NCBI RefSeq assembly: GCF_017068395.1
Contig: NZ_CP070619.1
Span: 186,001-250,000, forward strand
DNA: 64,000 nt
Direction: 5' to 3'
Origin: Rhodococcus pseudokoreensis
GTDB taxonomy: Bacteria > Actinomycetota > Actinomycetes > Mycobacteriales > Mycobacteriaceae
Under the pieces are notes generated by a model. That model was not told the origin of the DNA. It did no database searches and worked only from the letters and a program-made list of their open reading frames with translations. This document shows positions 23,629-34,262 of this stretch, one piece after another (positions within the stretch are counted from its first letter, which is position 1; every line of letters starts with the position of its first letter). Both the position numbers and the translations under genes were made by a program.

Positions 23629-25026
23629 ATGCCCGAAGACGAGTTCGCCTCGCCCGCACCGGTGGGTGAGACGTTCCTCGCGCTCGGTCTCCCCGCGGTG
23701 ATGACCCACGCCCTCGCCCGCGGCGGCATCGCCGCCCCGTTCCCGATCCAGGCGGCCACCATCCCCGACGTCCTCGCCGGCCGGGACGTGCTGGGCCGGG
23801 CACCGACCGGGTCCGGGAAGACCCTCGCGTTCGGGTTGCCGATGCTCGTGCGGCTCAAGGGCTCCGCCAGCAGGCGCGGGTACCCGCGCGGCATCGTGCT
23901 GGTGCCCACCCGCGAACTGGCGCTGCAGATCGAGCGTGCACTGGACGAACCGGCCCTGTCGGTGGGGCTGCGGGTGGCGAACGTCGTCGGCGGCGTTCCG
24001 ATCAAACGGCAGGTCGAGACGTTGTCGCGGGGTGTCGACCTGCTGATCGCGACGCCGGGGCGCCTCGCCGACCACCTGGCGCAGGGCTCGGTGTCCCTGG
24101 ACGACGTGACGGTGCTGGCGCTCGACGAGGCCGACCATATGGCGGATCTGGGGTTCCTGCCGCAGGTCACGGCGATCCTCGACAAGACCCCTGCCGGCGG
24201 GCAGCGGCTGCTGTTCTCGGCGACCCTCGACGGGGAGGTCGACACCCTCGTCCGCCGGTACCTGCACGACCCGGTGACGCATTCGACGGCGCCGGCCGCG
24301 GCGGCGGTGCCGACGATGCGGCACCACCTGCTGTACGTCGACCGGCAGGACAAGTATTCGGTTGTGGCACATATCGGTTCACGACCGGGCCGGACGCTGA
24401 TGTTCGTGCGCACCAAGTACGGCGTGGACCGGGTGGCGCAGGAACTGCACGCCGCCGGCGTCGCGGCCGGGGCCCTGCACGGCGGCAAGGCCCAGAACAA
24501 CCGCACCCGCACCCTGGCGTCGTTCGCCGACGGCAGCACCCCGGTCCTGGTGGCCACCGACGTGGCGGCCCGCGGCATCCACGTGGACGGCATCACCCTC
24601 GTCGTGCACGTCGATCCGCCCACCGAGGCCAAGGACTACCTGCACCGGGCGGGGCGCACCGCCCGTGCGGGCGAGTCCGGTGTGGTGGTCACCCTCGTCA
24701 CCGAGGACGAGCGGGACGCGGTGGAGAAGCTGACCCGCAAGGCCGGTCTCGACATCACCGGCACCCCGGTGCGGCCGGGTGACCGGGTGCTGACCGAGCT
24801 CACCGGGGCCCGCCGCCCCACCGGGAAGGCGGTCGCCGCACCGGACACCCGGGCGCCGGCGCAGGACACCCCGAAGAAGGGCAGGCAGGCGCACGACCCC
24901 GCGGGTCGCGCCGCCCGTCGCGGCAGGCCCGGCGACAGCGGAGCGGCCCGGTCGGGTGCCCGCCGCGGCCGGAAACCCGGACCTGCGTCAACTCCCCACG
25001 GACACCGCAACCGCGGGGCACACTGA
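23629..25026 (+). CDS. DEAD-box RNA helicase (second copy)
   Basis: A 465-residue ATP-dependent RNA helicase with all core motifs: PFPIQAATIP (Q), APTGSGKT (I), PTRELALQ, TPGRLADHL, LDEADHMAD (II), FSATLDGEVD (III), and HRAGRTARAGESG (VI). The core is strongly similar to the helicase encoded upstream at 19945-21897, so the two are probable paralogues. Here the C-terminal tail is only about 75 residues, Lys/Arg/Pro-rich, without the RDFG repeats. The ATG at 23629 is the best fit to family starts, but the ribosome site is weak. Next gene begins five bases after its stop. Confidence 0.9.
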   Translation: MPEDEFASPAPVGETFLALGLPAVMTHALARGGIAAPFPIQAATIPDVLAGRDVLGRAPTGSGKTLAFGLPMLVRLKGSASRRGYPRGIVLVPTRELALQIERALDEPALSVGLRVANVVGGVPIKRQVETLSRGVDLLIATPGRLADHLAQGSVSLDDVTVLALDEADHMADLGFLPQVTAILDKTPAGGQRLLFSATLDGEVDTLVRRYLHDPVTHSTAPAAAAVPTMRHHLLYVDRQDKYSVVAHIGSRPGRTLMFVRTKYGVDRVAQELHAAGVAAGALHGGKAQNNRTRTLASFADGSTPVLVATDVAARGIHVDGITLVVHVDPPTEAKDYLHRAGRTARAGESGVVVTLVTEDERDAVEKLTRKAGLDITGTPVRPGDRVLTELTGARRPTGKAVAAPDTRAPAQDTPKKGRQAHDPAGRAARRGRPGDSGAARSGARRGRKPGPASTPHGHRNRGAH

Positions 25027-25031
25027 GAGGC

Positions 25032-25910
25032 ATGTCCCTGCCGTTCGCGTCGGTCGTGTGCGCGCTGGTCGCGGCGCTGTTGTTCGCGTGCGCGTCGGTC
25101 GCGCAGCAGAGTGCGGCGTCCGAGGTCCCCGAGGACGCCGCGTTCCTGTCCACCCTGCTGCGCAGTCCCCGCTGGTGGGCCGGCATCGTCGGCGACGGCG
25201 GCGGCTACGTGATGCAGGCGGTGGCGCTGGCGCTGGGGTCGGTGCTCGTGGTGCAGCCGCTGCTGGTCACCGCGCTGCTGTTCGCGTTGCCGCTGTCGGC
25301 GAAATTTTCCGGGTACCGGCTCAGTCGCGCCACGTGGGCTCTCGCCGTCGCGCTGGCCGTCGCGCTCGCGATCTTCCTGGTGATCGGCGACCCCACCGAG
25401 GGCAACATCGACGCCCCGTTCCGGGAGTGGGTGGTGCCCCTCGGCATCCTGCTCGCCGTGGTGGCGGTCGCGGCCGCGACGGGAATGACGAAGATCGACC
25501 CCGGGTGGCGGGCCCTGCTGCTCGGCGGGGCGGGCGGCATCCTCTACGGGGTGGCGGTCGCATTCACCAAGTACGTCGTCGAACTCGTCCCCCGCGGGTT
25601 GTGGGCGGTCCTGAGCAGCTGGCAGGCGTGGGCGCTGGTCGCCGCCGGGCTGGCCGGGGTGTATCTGCAGCAACGCGGCTTCCAGGTGGGGCCGCTGTCC
25701 GCGTCGCTGCCCGCGCTGACCATCGCCGAACCGCTCGCCGCCGTGTTCCTCGGCATGACCGTCCTCGACGAACGCCTCCGGGTCGAAGGCCCCGGACTCG
25801 TGGTGGTCGGCTGCTCGGTCGCGGTGATGCTGGTGGCCACGATCGGACTGTCCAGGTCGCAGGCCCAGCGGACATCCGACACCGCCGCAATTTCCCCGGT
25901 ATCGTCCTGA
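25032..25910 (+). CDS. DMT (EamA-like) family transporter
   Basis: A 292-residue membrane protein with ten predicted helices in two five-helix halves, matching the drug/metabolite transporter superfamily. The second half contains the typical PLSASLPALTIAEPLAAVFLGMTVLDE. ATG at 25032 has GAGAGG upstream and follows the helicase stop by five bases, so it is probably in the same transcript. Homologues in actinobacteria have no assigned substrate. Confidence 0.85.
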   Translation: MSLPFASVVCALVAALLFACASVAQQSAASEVPEDAAFLSTLLRSPRWWAGIVGDGGGYVMQAVALALGSVLVVQPLLVTALLFALPLSAKFSGYRLSRATWALAVALAVALAIFLVIGDPTEGNIDAPFREWVVPLGILLAVVAVAAATGMTKIDPGWRALLLGGAGGILYGVAVAFTKYVVELVPRGLWAVLSSWQAWALVAAGLAGVYLQQRGFQVGPLSASLPALTIAEPLAAVFLGMTVLDERLRVEGPGLVVVGCSVAVMLVATIGLSRSQAQRTSDTAAISPVSS

Positions 25911-27350
<1,440 letters not shown>

Positions 27351-27656
27351 CGACGGCATCCTGATGTGCCGGTGGGTGTCCTGTTCCACGGAACCGGACA
27401 TCCCCCGGTATCATGGGTCGCTCAACCACACCAGTTCTCGGCGCCGGACCCGTCCGGGCCGTCGAGGCCGAACGAGAGGACTCCGGTGCCCGCGGCACCC
27501 ACATACGCAGCAAGCGCTCCACCCGCCGTCTCCGGGAGTGTCGTCCCCTCCTGCCCCGTGGAATCGGACTCCGATTCCGCCGGTTCGGAGGGCTCCTCTA
27601 TCGAGCCGGGTGACAAACCCGGCGACCCCCGTTCCTCCGCTCGGCGGCGATGACCC
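27351..27656 (+). promoter_or_regulatory. 306-bp region before the CNNM pair: hairpin, promoter and structured leader
   Basis: No convincing gene. A ten-pair stem with one mismatch (27377-27400) may end the guaB1 transcript. TATCAT at 27409-27414 is a plausible -10. The remaining 236 nt contain two compact hairpins, GGAATCGG-ACT-CCGATTCC (27560-27578) and GCCGGGT-N5-ACCCGGC (27605-27623), ahead of a start codon with no clear ribosome site. This is compatible with a cis-acting leader controlling a metal exporter, but no known riboswitch class was recognised. Confidence 0.4.
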
Positions 27657-29027
27657 ATGGACATCGCGCTCAGCATTCTCGCTCTGCTCGGCTTTCTCGC
27701 CCTGACCGCGGGTACCGCGTTGTTCGTGGCGGCCGAGTTCTCTCTCACCGCCCTCGAACGCAGCACCGTCGACGCGCACGCCCGCACCGGTGACCGGCGG
27801 GCCCGGCAGGTGCAGCACGCCCACCGCACCCTGTCGTTCCAGCTGTCGGGGGCGCAGCTCGGCATCACGATCACCACGCTGATCACCGGCTACCTGTCCG
27901 AACCGGTCCTCGCCCGCTTCATCACCCCGGTGCTGTCCGCGATCGGACTCAGCGAATCCGCCGCCGCGGCAACGTCTCTGGTGATCGCCCTGATCCTCGC
28001 GACGTCGTTCTCGATGGTGTTCGGCGAGCTCGTGCCGAAGAACCTCGCCATCGCTCACCCCCTGCCCACGGCGCGGGCGACGGCCGGCATGCAGGCCGCG
28101 TTCTCGCTGATCTTCAAATGGGCCATCAACGGGCTCAACGGAAGCGCGAACTGGCTGGTGCGACGCCTCGGCATCGAGCCGGCCGAGGAGTTGCGTTCCG
28201 CGCGGTCCCCGCAGGAACTCGGTTCGCTCGTGCGGACGTCCGCGCAGCGCGGCGCCATCGACAAGGGCACCGCACTGCTGGTCAACCGCTCGCTGCGGTT
28301 CGGCGAACGCACCGCGGAGGAGCTGATGACCCCGCGCGTGAAGATCGAGACCCTGTCCACCACGGACACGGTGGCCGATCTGATCGACACCGCCGCCCGC
28401 ACCGGCTTCTCCCGCTTCCCCGTCGTCGACGGCGACCTGGACGACGCCGTCGGCATCGTCCACATCAAGCACGCGTTCGCGGTGACCGCGCAACGCCGCC
28501 GCACCACCCGCCTCAACACGCTGGCCCAGAAGGTGCCGGTGGTGCCGTCCAGCCTGGACGGCGACACCCTGATGGAACGGATCCGGTCCGACGGCATGCA
28601 GGTCGCGTTCGTCGTCGACGAATACGGCGGCACCGCCGGGATGGTCACGATGGAGGACCTGATCGAGGAAATCGTCGGCGACGTCCGCGACGAGCACGAC
28701 GAACCGGAGATCGACGTCCAGCGGATCGGCGACGGCTGGTCCTGCTCCGGGCTGCTGCGCGTCGACGAGATCTCCGAGACCACCGGTTACACCGCTCCCG
28801 AGGGGGAATACGAAACCCTCGGCGGTCTCGTGCTCACCGAACTCGGGCGGATCCCCGACGAGGGCGACGAGGTGCAACTCCCGTTGTACGAGGGGGCGCA
28901 CGACCCCGGCGGCCGGTGGGTGGCCACCGTGACCCACATGGACGGCAGGCGCATCGACCGGGTGCTGCTCACCCCGAAACCCGACGAGACCACCGACACC
29001 GGCAGCGAGGAGGACGACGATGAGTGA
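27657..29027 (+). CDS. CNNM/CorC-family (HlyC) membrane transporter, first of pair
   Basis: A 456-residue protein with an N-terminal DUF21/CNNM membrane domain (residues 1-190, four helices; LAPVL-type motif [19 protein letters not shown]), paired CBS domains (about 205-335) and a C-terminal CorC_HlyC domain. Such proteins export Mg2+ or Co2+, with ATP-Mg bound by the CBS pair. The orthologue order (Rv1842c then Rv1841c after guaB1) is kept. Its last eight bases overlap the next gene. The start ATG lacks a good ribosome site and follows a structured leader. Confidence 0.9.
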   Translation: MDIALSILALLGFLALTAGTALFVAAEFSLTALERSTVDAHARTGDRRARQVQHAHRTLSFQLSGAQLGITITTLITGYLSEPVLARFITPVLSAIGLSESAAAATSLVIALILATSFSMVFGELVPKNLAIAHPLPTARATAGMQAAFSLIFKWAINGLNGSANWLVRRLGIEPAEELRSARSPQELGSLVRTSAQRGAIDKGTALLVNRSLRFGERTAEELMTPRVKIETLSTTDTVADLIDTAARTGFSRFPVVDGDLDDAVGIVHIKHAFAVTAQRRRTTRLNTLAQKVPVVPSSLDGDTLMERIRSDGMQVAFVVDEYGGTAGMVTMEDLIEEIVGDVRDEHDEPEIDVQRIGDGWSCSGLLRVDEISETTGYTAPEGEYETLGGLVLTELGRIPDEGDEVQLPLYEGAHDPGGRWVATVTHMDGRRIDRVLLTPKPDETTDTGSEEDDDE

Positions 29028-30108
29028 CCTTTTCGGTGTGCTGCTCACGTTCGTGCTGCTCGCCGGCAACGCCTTCTTCGTCGGCGCCGAGTTCGCGCTG
29101 ATCTCGGCCCGCCGCGACCGGCTCGAGGCCCTCGAATCGCAGGGCAAGAAACGCGCCCGCACCGTGATCCTCGCGGGCGAGAACCTGTCGCTGATGCTGG
29201 CCGCCGCGCAACTCGGCATCACCATCTGCTCGATCCTGCTCGGCAAGGTCGCCGAACCGGCGATCGCGCATCTCCTCGAGGTCCCGCTGCACGCGGTCGG
29301 GCTGCCCGCCGGACTGCTGCACCCGATCGCGTTCACGATCGCGCTGGCACTGGTCGTGGTGCTGCACATCCTGCTCGGTGAGATGGTGCCGAAGAACATC
29401 GCATTGGCGGGCCCGGAGCGGACGGCGATGCTGCTGGTCCCGGTGCACCTGCTGTTCATCAAGCTGGCCCGGCCCCTGATCTCGTTCTACAACCTGTGCG
29501 CCAACCTGACGCTCCGGATGCTGCGGGTGGAGCCGAAGGACGAACTCGACGTCACCGTGTCGGCGGTGGAACTGTCCGAGATGATCGGCGAATCCCGTTC
29601 CGAGGGACTGATCGACGCGGAGGAACACCGCCGGCTCACCCAGGCGCTGGAGACCACGGACCGCACGGTCACCGAGGTGATGATCCCGCTGAGCGAGGCG
29701 CGGACCATCCCGCTGACGGAGGGCGGCACCCGGCTCGGCGCCATCGAGCAGGCCGTCGTCGAGACCGGCTACTCCCGGTACCCGGTGCGCGCCGAGGACG
29801 GGTCGCTGGTCGGGTATCTGCACCTGAAGGACGTGCTCGACGACATCCTCGACGAGGAGGCCGGACCCGACACCCTGATTCCGCGGTCGGACATCCGCCC
29901 GCTGCCGCGGATGTCGACCACCACCCCGCTCGCGGAGGCACTGGCCAGTCTGCGCCGCGCCAGTTCCCACCTGGGGGCTGCGGCGGACCCGTCGGGGCAG
30001 ATCGTCGGCATCGTCGCCCTCGAGGACCTCGTCGAGGAATACGTGGGCACCGTCCGCGACGGCACCCACCGCAACAACGGCGTCAATCCGGGACAGCGAA
30101 CGAGCTGA
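29020..30108 (+). CDS. CNNM/CorC-family membrane transporter, second of pair
   Basis: A 362-residue paralogue of the preceding protein: DUF21 domain (residues 1-185, with [16 protein letters not shown]) and two CBS domains (about 205-345), but without the C-terminal CorC_HlyC domain. The two may form a heterodimer. The ATG at 29020 overlaps the upstream reading frame by eight bases, so translation is coupled. The following gene starts four bases after the stop and may be in the same operon. Confidence 0.9.
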   Translation: MSDLFGVLLTFVLLAGNAFFVGAEFALISARRDRLEALESQGKKRARTVILAGENLSLMLAAAQLGITICSILLGKVAEPAIAHLLEVPLHAVGLPAGLLHPIAFTIALALVVVLHILLGEMVPKNIALAGPERTAMLLVPVHLLFIKLARPLISFYNLCANLTLRMLRVEPKDELDVTVSAVELSEMIGESRSEGLIDAEEHRRLTQALETTDRTVTEVMIPLSEARTIPLTEGGTRLGAIEQAVVETGYSRYPVRAEDGSLVGYLHLKDVLDDILDEEAGPDTLIPRSDIRPLPRMSTTTPLAEALASLRRASSHLGAAADPSGQIVGIVALEDLVEEYVGTVRDGTHRNNGVNPGQRTS

Positions 30109-30112
30109 TCGG

Positions 30113-30973
30113 ATGAACGTTCTGGACGCGTCGGAATGGATCCCTCGCCGCGACCGGCACCGGGCGAGGGTGTGCGCGCTGATCGGGCCGCACGTGGAGC
30201 GGCGCGACCGCGGGGAGAGCCACCCGGTGAACGACTTCCTGTTCACCTATTACAGCTACCGGCCGAACCAGCTGCTGCGCTGGCACGCCGGGTGGGGCAC
30301 CGTCCTCGCCGGCGGGGACGAGTACGCCGAACTCCGCGGGTATCACCGCACCGACGCCGGGGTCACCGTCGACCCGGAGTTCCTGCGGCGCCGCGCGGAC
30401 ACGGTCGCCTTCACCGCACGACTGATGGAGGCGACCACCGCGCGGCCCACGCACCTGTCCTGCTTCGGCCTGCACGAGTGGGCGATGGTCTACCGGTCCG
30501 AGGAGGTGCGGCACGACGGCGTACCGCTGCGGCTCGGGGCGGGCGGCACCGACTCCGTGGTGGAGTCGCTGCAACTGCGCTGCACCCACTACGACGCGTA
30601 CCGCTTCTTCACCCCGGCCGCCGAACCGCGGAACAGTGTGCCGCTGACCCGGGCCGACCAGCTGGGGCGAGAGCAGCCCGGGTGCCTGCACGCGTCCATG
30701 GATCTGTACAAGTTCTGCTACAAGCTGGCGCCGATGATCGACTCGGACCTGACCGTCGACTGCTTCGAACTGGCGCTCGCCGCACGGGAACTCGACATGC
30801 GGGCCAGCCCGTACGACCTCAGCGGGTACGGCTACACCCCGATCCCGATCGAGACCCCGCACGGCCGCGCCGAATACGTCCGGGAGCAGGCGGCGCTGGC
30901 CGCCCGCGCCGCCCCGCTGCGGGCCGCGTTGCACGACCGGTGCCGCCGGTTGCTCGCCGCCGTGGGGCCGTGA
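30113..30973 (+). CDS. conserved actinobacterial protein, often labelled 3-methyladenine DNA glycosylase
   Basis: A 286-residue soluble protein with conserved-looking stretches HPVNDFLFTYYSYRPNQLLRWHAG (residues 37-60), CFGLHEWAMVYR and LQLRCTHYDAYRFFTPAA. Relatives in Corynebacterium, Mycobacterium and Rhodococcus carry the name 3-methyladenine DNA glycosylase, but I see no helix-hairpin-helix or other known glycosylase motif and cannot confirm that function. It starts four bases after the CNNM gene and is probably in that operon. Confidence 0.6.
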   Translation: MNVLDASEWIPRRDRHRARVCALIGPHVERRDRGESHPVNDFLFTYYSYRPNQLLRWHAGWGTVLAGGDEYAELRGYHRTDAGVTVDPEFLRRRADTVAFTARLMEATTARPTHLSCFGLHEWAMVYRSEEVRHDGVPLRLGAGGTDSVVESLQLRCTHYDAYRFFTPAAEPRNSVPLTRADQLGREQPGCLHASMDLYKFCYKLAPMIDSDLTVDCFELALAARELDMRASPYDLSGYGYTPIPIETPHGRAEYVREQAALAARAAPLRAALHDRCRRLLAAVGP

Positions 30974-31052
30974 CTCCCCCGCTGCCTCACCGCGCACGGC
31001 AACCTGGTGACGGCCCGGCCCCGGGGCGGCGACGCCCCCGCCTGGCCCGGGC

Positions 31053-31682
31053 TCAGCCCGTCGCCGTGAACCGTGCGCTCGGTTCCCCGCTCAGATGCCC
31101 CGGCGGCAACCGGCGACCGCACAGCACGAGGAGCAGGTCCTGGGCGGAACCGCGCAGCGGCGCACCCGCACCGAAGGTCCAGGTCCGATCGTCCGCGGTC
31201 AACTGCACGCCCGTCAGGTCGACGCCGAAGTACTTCACGTGCTTCGGGCCGACGCCGCCGAGGACCCGGTCGAGGCGGTCGTCCGGGACCCGCCTGCCCA
31301 GGCCGAGCGCGACAGACACGTCGAGACCGTGGATCACGTCGTGCGACAGTGCCCCCTCGAAGCCGCCGCCCGGCGGCTTCCACGGGTGCGTGACGTTCTC
31401 CTCCAGTGTGCGCAGCAGCGCGTCGGCGGTCAGGGTCCGAGCGTCCTCGCGGGCCTGCGCGTCCGACATCCGGTTGAACTTGCCGCGCGCCTTCACCATC
31501 TTCAGCAGGATCCGCGGCGTCGACAGGCGGTACGGCATGGTGATGTGCGCGATCACCTCCCGGGTGCGCCACCCCGCGCACAGCGACGGCGCGTCCCATT
31601 GCTCCGGCGTCAGTCCCGCCAGCATCGACGCCAGGTCGCGCCGCTCCCCTGCGACCCAGTCCGGGGCCGTGTCCCGTGCCAT
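31053..31682 (-). CDS. DinB/maleylpyruvate-isomerase-like protein (mycothiol-dependent family)
   Basis: A 209-residue four-helix protein of the DinB_2/MDMPI_N group. The family's metal-binding histidines appear in REVIAHITMPYRL (near residue 47) and in ALSHDVIHGLDVSVALG (near 115-131). Members use mycothiol or another thiol in isomerase or transferase reactions, but most are uncharacterised. The ATG at 31682 has GGAGGAGA upstream. It is divergent from an OsmC gene, which suggests a shared theme in thiol or peroxide chemistry (inference). Confidence 0.75.
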   Translation of the reverse strand: MARDTAPDWVAGERRDLASMLAGLTPEQWDAPSLCAGWRTREVIAHITMPYRLSTPRILLKMVKARGKFNRMSDAQAREDARTLTADALLRTLEENVTHPWKPPGGGFEGALSHDVIHGLDVSVALGLGRRVPDDRLDRVLGGVGPKHVKYFGVDLTGVQLTADDRTWTFGAGAPLRGSAQDLLLVLCGRRLPPGHLSGEPSARFTATG

Positions 31683-31772
31683 GTCCGTCTCCTCCGGTCG
31701 CCGTGTGATGCTCTACGTGAACAGACCGTGCCCGCCCGCGAAACTCATCGCGCGGCCGTGAAGAATGGCCGG

Positions 31773-32240
31773 GTGAGCACACACGACTACACGCTGACGG
31801 TCACCTGGACCGGCAACCGCGGCGCGGGGACGTCGGGCCCGGACACCTACGACCGGGACCACGTGATCGCGGCGGCCGGGAAACCGGATCTGCCGGGCAG
31901 CGCGGACCCGTCGTTCCGCGGCGACACCGCCCGCTGGAATCCGGAGGAACTCCTCGTCGCGTCGCTGTCCCAGTGCCACATGCTCTGGTATCTGGGCCTG
32001 GCCGCCGCGGCCGGCGTGGTCGTCGTCGACTACCGGGACGACCCGACGGGCACGATGGTCGAACACCCGGACGGCGCAGGCGAATTCACCGAGGTGGTGC
32101 TGCATCCCACGGTGACCGTCGCGGAGGCGGCGATGACCGCGCGCGCCGAGTCGCTGCACGCCCGGGCGCACGCGAAGTGCTTCATCGCCCGGTCGGTCGC
32201 GTTCCCCGTGCACCACCGCCCGACGGTGGTGACGGCGTGA
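31773..32240 (+). CDS. OsmC-family peroxide-type protein
   Basis: A 155-residue OsmC/Ohr-family protein. The N-terminal strand pair (YTLTVTWTGNRGAGTS), the first reactive-site region NPEELLVASLSQCHMLWYLGLA with Cys near residue 68, and the second KCFIARSV with Cys near 142 fit the two-cysteine active site that reduces organic hydroperoxides. GTG at 31773 is chosen because it gives the family-typical N-terminus; a GTG at 31758 is possible. Its stop overlaps the nucleoside hydrolase start (GTGA). Confidence 0.85.
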   Translation: MSTHDYTLTVTWTGNRGAGTSGPDTYDRDHVIAAAGKPDLPGSADPSFRGDTARWNPEELLVASLSQCHMLWYLGLAAAAGVVVVDYRDDPTGTMVEHPDGAGEFTEVVLHPTVTVAEAAMTARAESLHARAHAKCFIARSVAFPVHHRPTVVTA

Positions 32241-33268
32241 GCAGGCAGCGGCTGATCGTCGACGTCGACACCGGAATCGACGACTCCCTCGCCCTGCTGT
32301 ATCTGCTGGCCAGCCCGGAGGCGGAGATCGCGGGCATCGCCAGCACCGCGGGCAACGTGCCCGTCGAGCAGGTCGCGGCCAACAACCTGAACTGGCTCGA
32401 ACTGTGCGGGGCACCGGACGTCGAGGTGGCGCTCGGCGCCCGGGTGCCGCTGGCCTGCCCGCTGCGCACCACCGAGGACACGCACGGCCCGCAGGGCATC
32501 GGGTACGCCGTCCTCCCTGCGTCCGGGCGGTCGCTGTCCGAGCGGGACGCGACCACCCTGTGGGTGGACCTGGTCCGGGACGCTCCCGGGGAGCTGACGG
32601 GGCTGGTGACCGGGCCGCTGACGAACCTGGCCCTCGCGATCCGCGAGGAACCGGAACTGCCCCGGCTGCTGCGGCGCCTGGTCGTGATGGGCGGGGCGTT
32701 CAACCACCCCGGCAACACCACCCCCACCAGCGAATGGAACGTGTCGGTGGATCCGGAGGCGGCCAAGGAAGTGTTCGACGCCTTCTCCGGTCTCCCCGAG
32801 GGCAGGCGGCCCATCCTGTGCGGGCTGGACGTCACCGAGACGATCGAGATGACACCGGACCACGTGCGGCGGCTGGCAGAGGCGGCCGGCAGCACCCCCG
32901 GCGAGATCATCTCCCCCGACGACGGCCCGCAGGTGCGCTCGACCGCGAGCAACGCGGTGATCCGGCACCTGTCCGACGCCATCCGGTTCTACATGGACTT
33001 CCACCGCACCCACGATCAGGGATTTCTCGCACACATGCACGACCCGTTCGCGGCGGCCGTGGCGCTGAACCCGGCGATCGCACGGACCCGGCCCGCGACC
33101 GTCGACGTCGAACTGCACGGCCGGCTCACCCGCGGCACCACGGTCGCCGACTGGGTGGGCCACTGGAACCGGGAACCCAACGTCGACGTCGCGGTGAGCA
33201 CCGACCCGGCCGCGTTCTTCGACGATCTCGTCGACCGGGTCGGGCGCTTCGCGAAATCAGTCGGCTGA
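32237..33268 (+). CDS. nucleoside hydrolase (inosine/uridine-preferring family)
   Basis: A 343-residue enzyme that splits ribonucleosides into base and ribose. The N-terminal calcium-binding motif DVDTGIDDSLAL lies at residues 9-20, followed by GNVPVEQVAANNLNWLELCG, the GPLTNLALAI motif, VVMGGAFNHPGNTTPTSEWN and a late HMHDPFAAAVALNP. These cover the expected active-site positions. Start GTG overlaps the OsmC stop. Its 3' end overlaps the convergent meaB gene by 12 bp. Confidence 0.92.
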   Translation: MSRQRLIVDVDTGIDDSLALLYLLASPEAEIAGIASTAGNVPVEQVAANNLNWLELCGAPDVEVALGARVPLACPLRTTEDTHGPQGIGYAVLPASGRSLSERDATTLWVDLVRDAPGELTGLVTGPLTNLALAIREEPELPRLLRRLVVMGGAFNHPGNTTPTSEWNVSVDPEAAKEVFDAFSGLPEGRRPILCGLDVTETIEMTPDHVRRLAEAAGSTPGEIISPDDGPQVRSTASNAVIRHLSDAIRFYMDFHRTHDQGFLAHMHDPFAAAVALNPAIARTRPATVDVELHGRLTRGTTVADWVGHWNREPNVDVAVSTDPAAFFDDLVDRVGRFAKSVG

Positions 33269-34261
33269 GGAGTCCGTACCGTCGAACGCGTCGAGGATCT
33301 CGGCGGCGGCCAGCGCCGCCGTCAGGGACCCGTCCCGCACCCGCTGTTCGACGTCGCCGCGGATCGCCTTGACCCTCGTGTTCGACGCGAGGCGGCGCAG
33401 CAGCTGGTCGTTGACCATCGTCCACGTCCAGTCCACCTGCTGGCGGCGCCGGTTCTCCTCGAACTGACCGGCCGCGGTCAGCACCTCACGGTGCTTGCAG
33501 ACGGTGTTCCAGAAGTCCTCGAGACCGACACCCTCGAGACCGCTCATCGTGATCACCGGCGGCGTCCAGACGGCGTCGTGCGGGTAGATCAGGCGCAGCG
33601 CCCCGGCGAGTTCCCGGGCCGCGCCCTTCGCCTCCCGCTCGTGCTTGCCGTCCGCCTTGTTCACGGCGACGAGGTCGGCGAGTTCGAGGACACCCTTCTT
33701 GATGCCCTGCAACTGGTCGCCGGTGCGGGCCAGGGTGAGGAAGCAGAAGCAGTCCACCATGTTCGCGACCGTCACCTCGGACTGCCCGACACCGACCGTC
33801 TCGACGAGGATCACGTCGAAACCGGCCGCCTCGAGCAGCACGATCGTCTCGCGGGTCGCCTTCGCGACCCCGCCGAGGGTCCCCGACGTCGGGGACGGCC
33901 GGATGTAGGCGTCCTTCTCGACGGTCAGCCGCGCCATCCGCGTCTTGTCGCCCAGGATCGACCCGCCGGTGCGCGTCGACGACGGGTCGACGGCCAGGAC
34001 CGCCACCCGGTGCCCCTGCCCGATCAGGTGCATCCCGAGCGCGTCGATGAACGTGGACTTCCCGACGCCGGGCACCCCGGTGATCCCGACCCGGTGCGCC
34101 TTCCCCGACTCCGGCAGCAGTTCGAGCAGCAGCCGCTGCGCCGCCTCCCGGTGATCGGTGCGGGTGGACTCGACCAGGGTGATGGCCTTCGCCAGGCCGG
34201 CGCGCTGATTGGCGCGCACGGCCTGGGCGAGGGCATCGATGTCGACTGGAGGGCGCCCCAT
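33257..34261 (-). CDS. meaB: methylmalonyl-CoA mutase-associated GTPase MeaB (ArgK-like)
   Basis: A 334-residue G3E-type GTPase that protects and reloads methylmalonyl-CoA mutase with adenosylcobalamin. Walker A GVPGVGKST is at residues 62-70, the switch region is VILVETVGVGQSEV, and the base motif is NKADG. ATG at 34261 starts one base after the mutB stop, so mutA-mutB-meaB is an operon. In M. tuberculosis a mazEF pair lies between mutB and meaB; it is absent here. The 3' end overlaps the convergent nucleoside hydrolase gene. Confidence 0.95.
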   Translation of the reverse strand: MGRPPVDIDALAQAVRANQRAGLAKAITLVESTRTDHREAAQRLLLELLPESGKAHRVGITGVPGVGKSTFIDALGMHLIGQGHRVAVLAVDPSSTRTGGSILGDKTRMARLTVEKDAYIRPSPTSGTLGGVAKATRETIVLLEAAGFDVILVETVGVGQSEVTVANMVDCFCFLTLARTGDQLQGIKKGVLELADLVAVNKADGKHEREAKGAARELAGALRLIYPHDAVWTPPVITMSGLEGVGLEDFWNTVCKHREVLTAAGQFEENRRRQQVDWTWTMVNDQLLRRLASNTRVKAIRGDVEQRVRDGSLTAALAAAEILDAFDGTDSSAD

Positions 34262-34262
34262 G

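Noticed and set aside
27413..27613. 66-codon open frame in the leader of the CNNM pair
   Set aside because: No ribosome site and a low-complexity, Arg-rich translation; more consistent with structured leader RNA.
30113..30973. Firm assignment as 3-methyladenine DNA glycosylase
   Set aside because: The name is common for relatives, but no glycosylase motif can be seen, so only the family label is reported.
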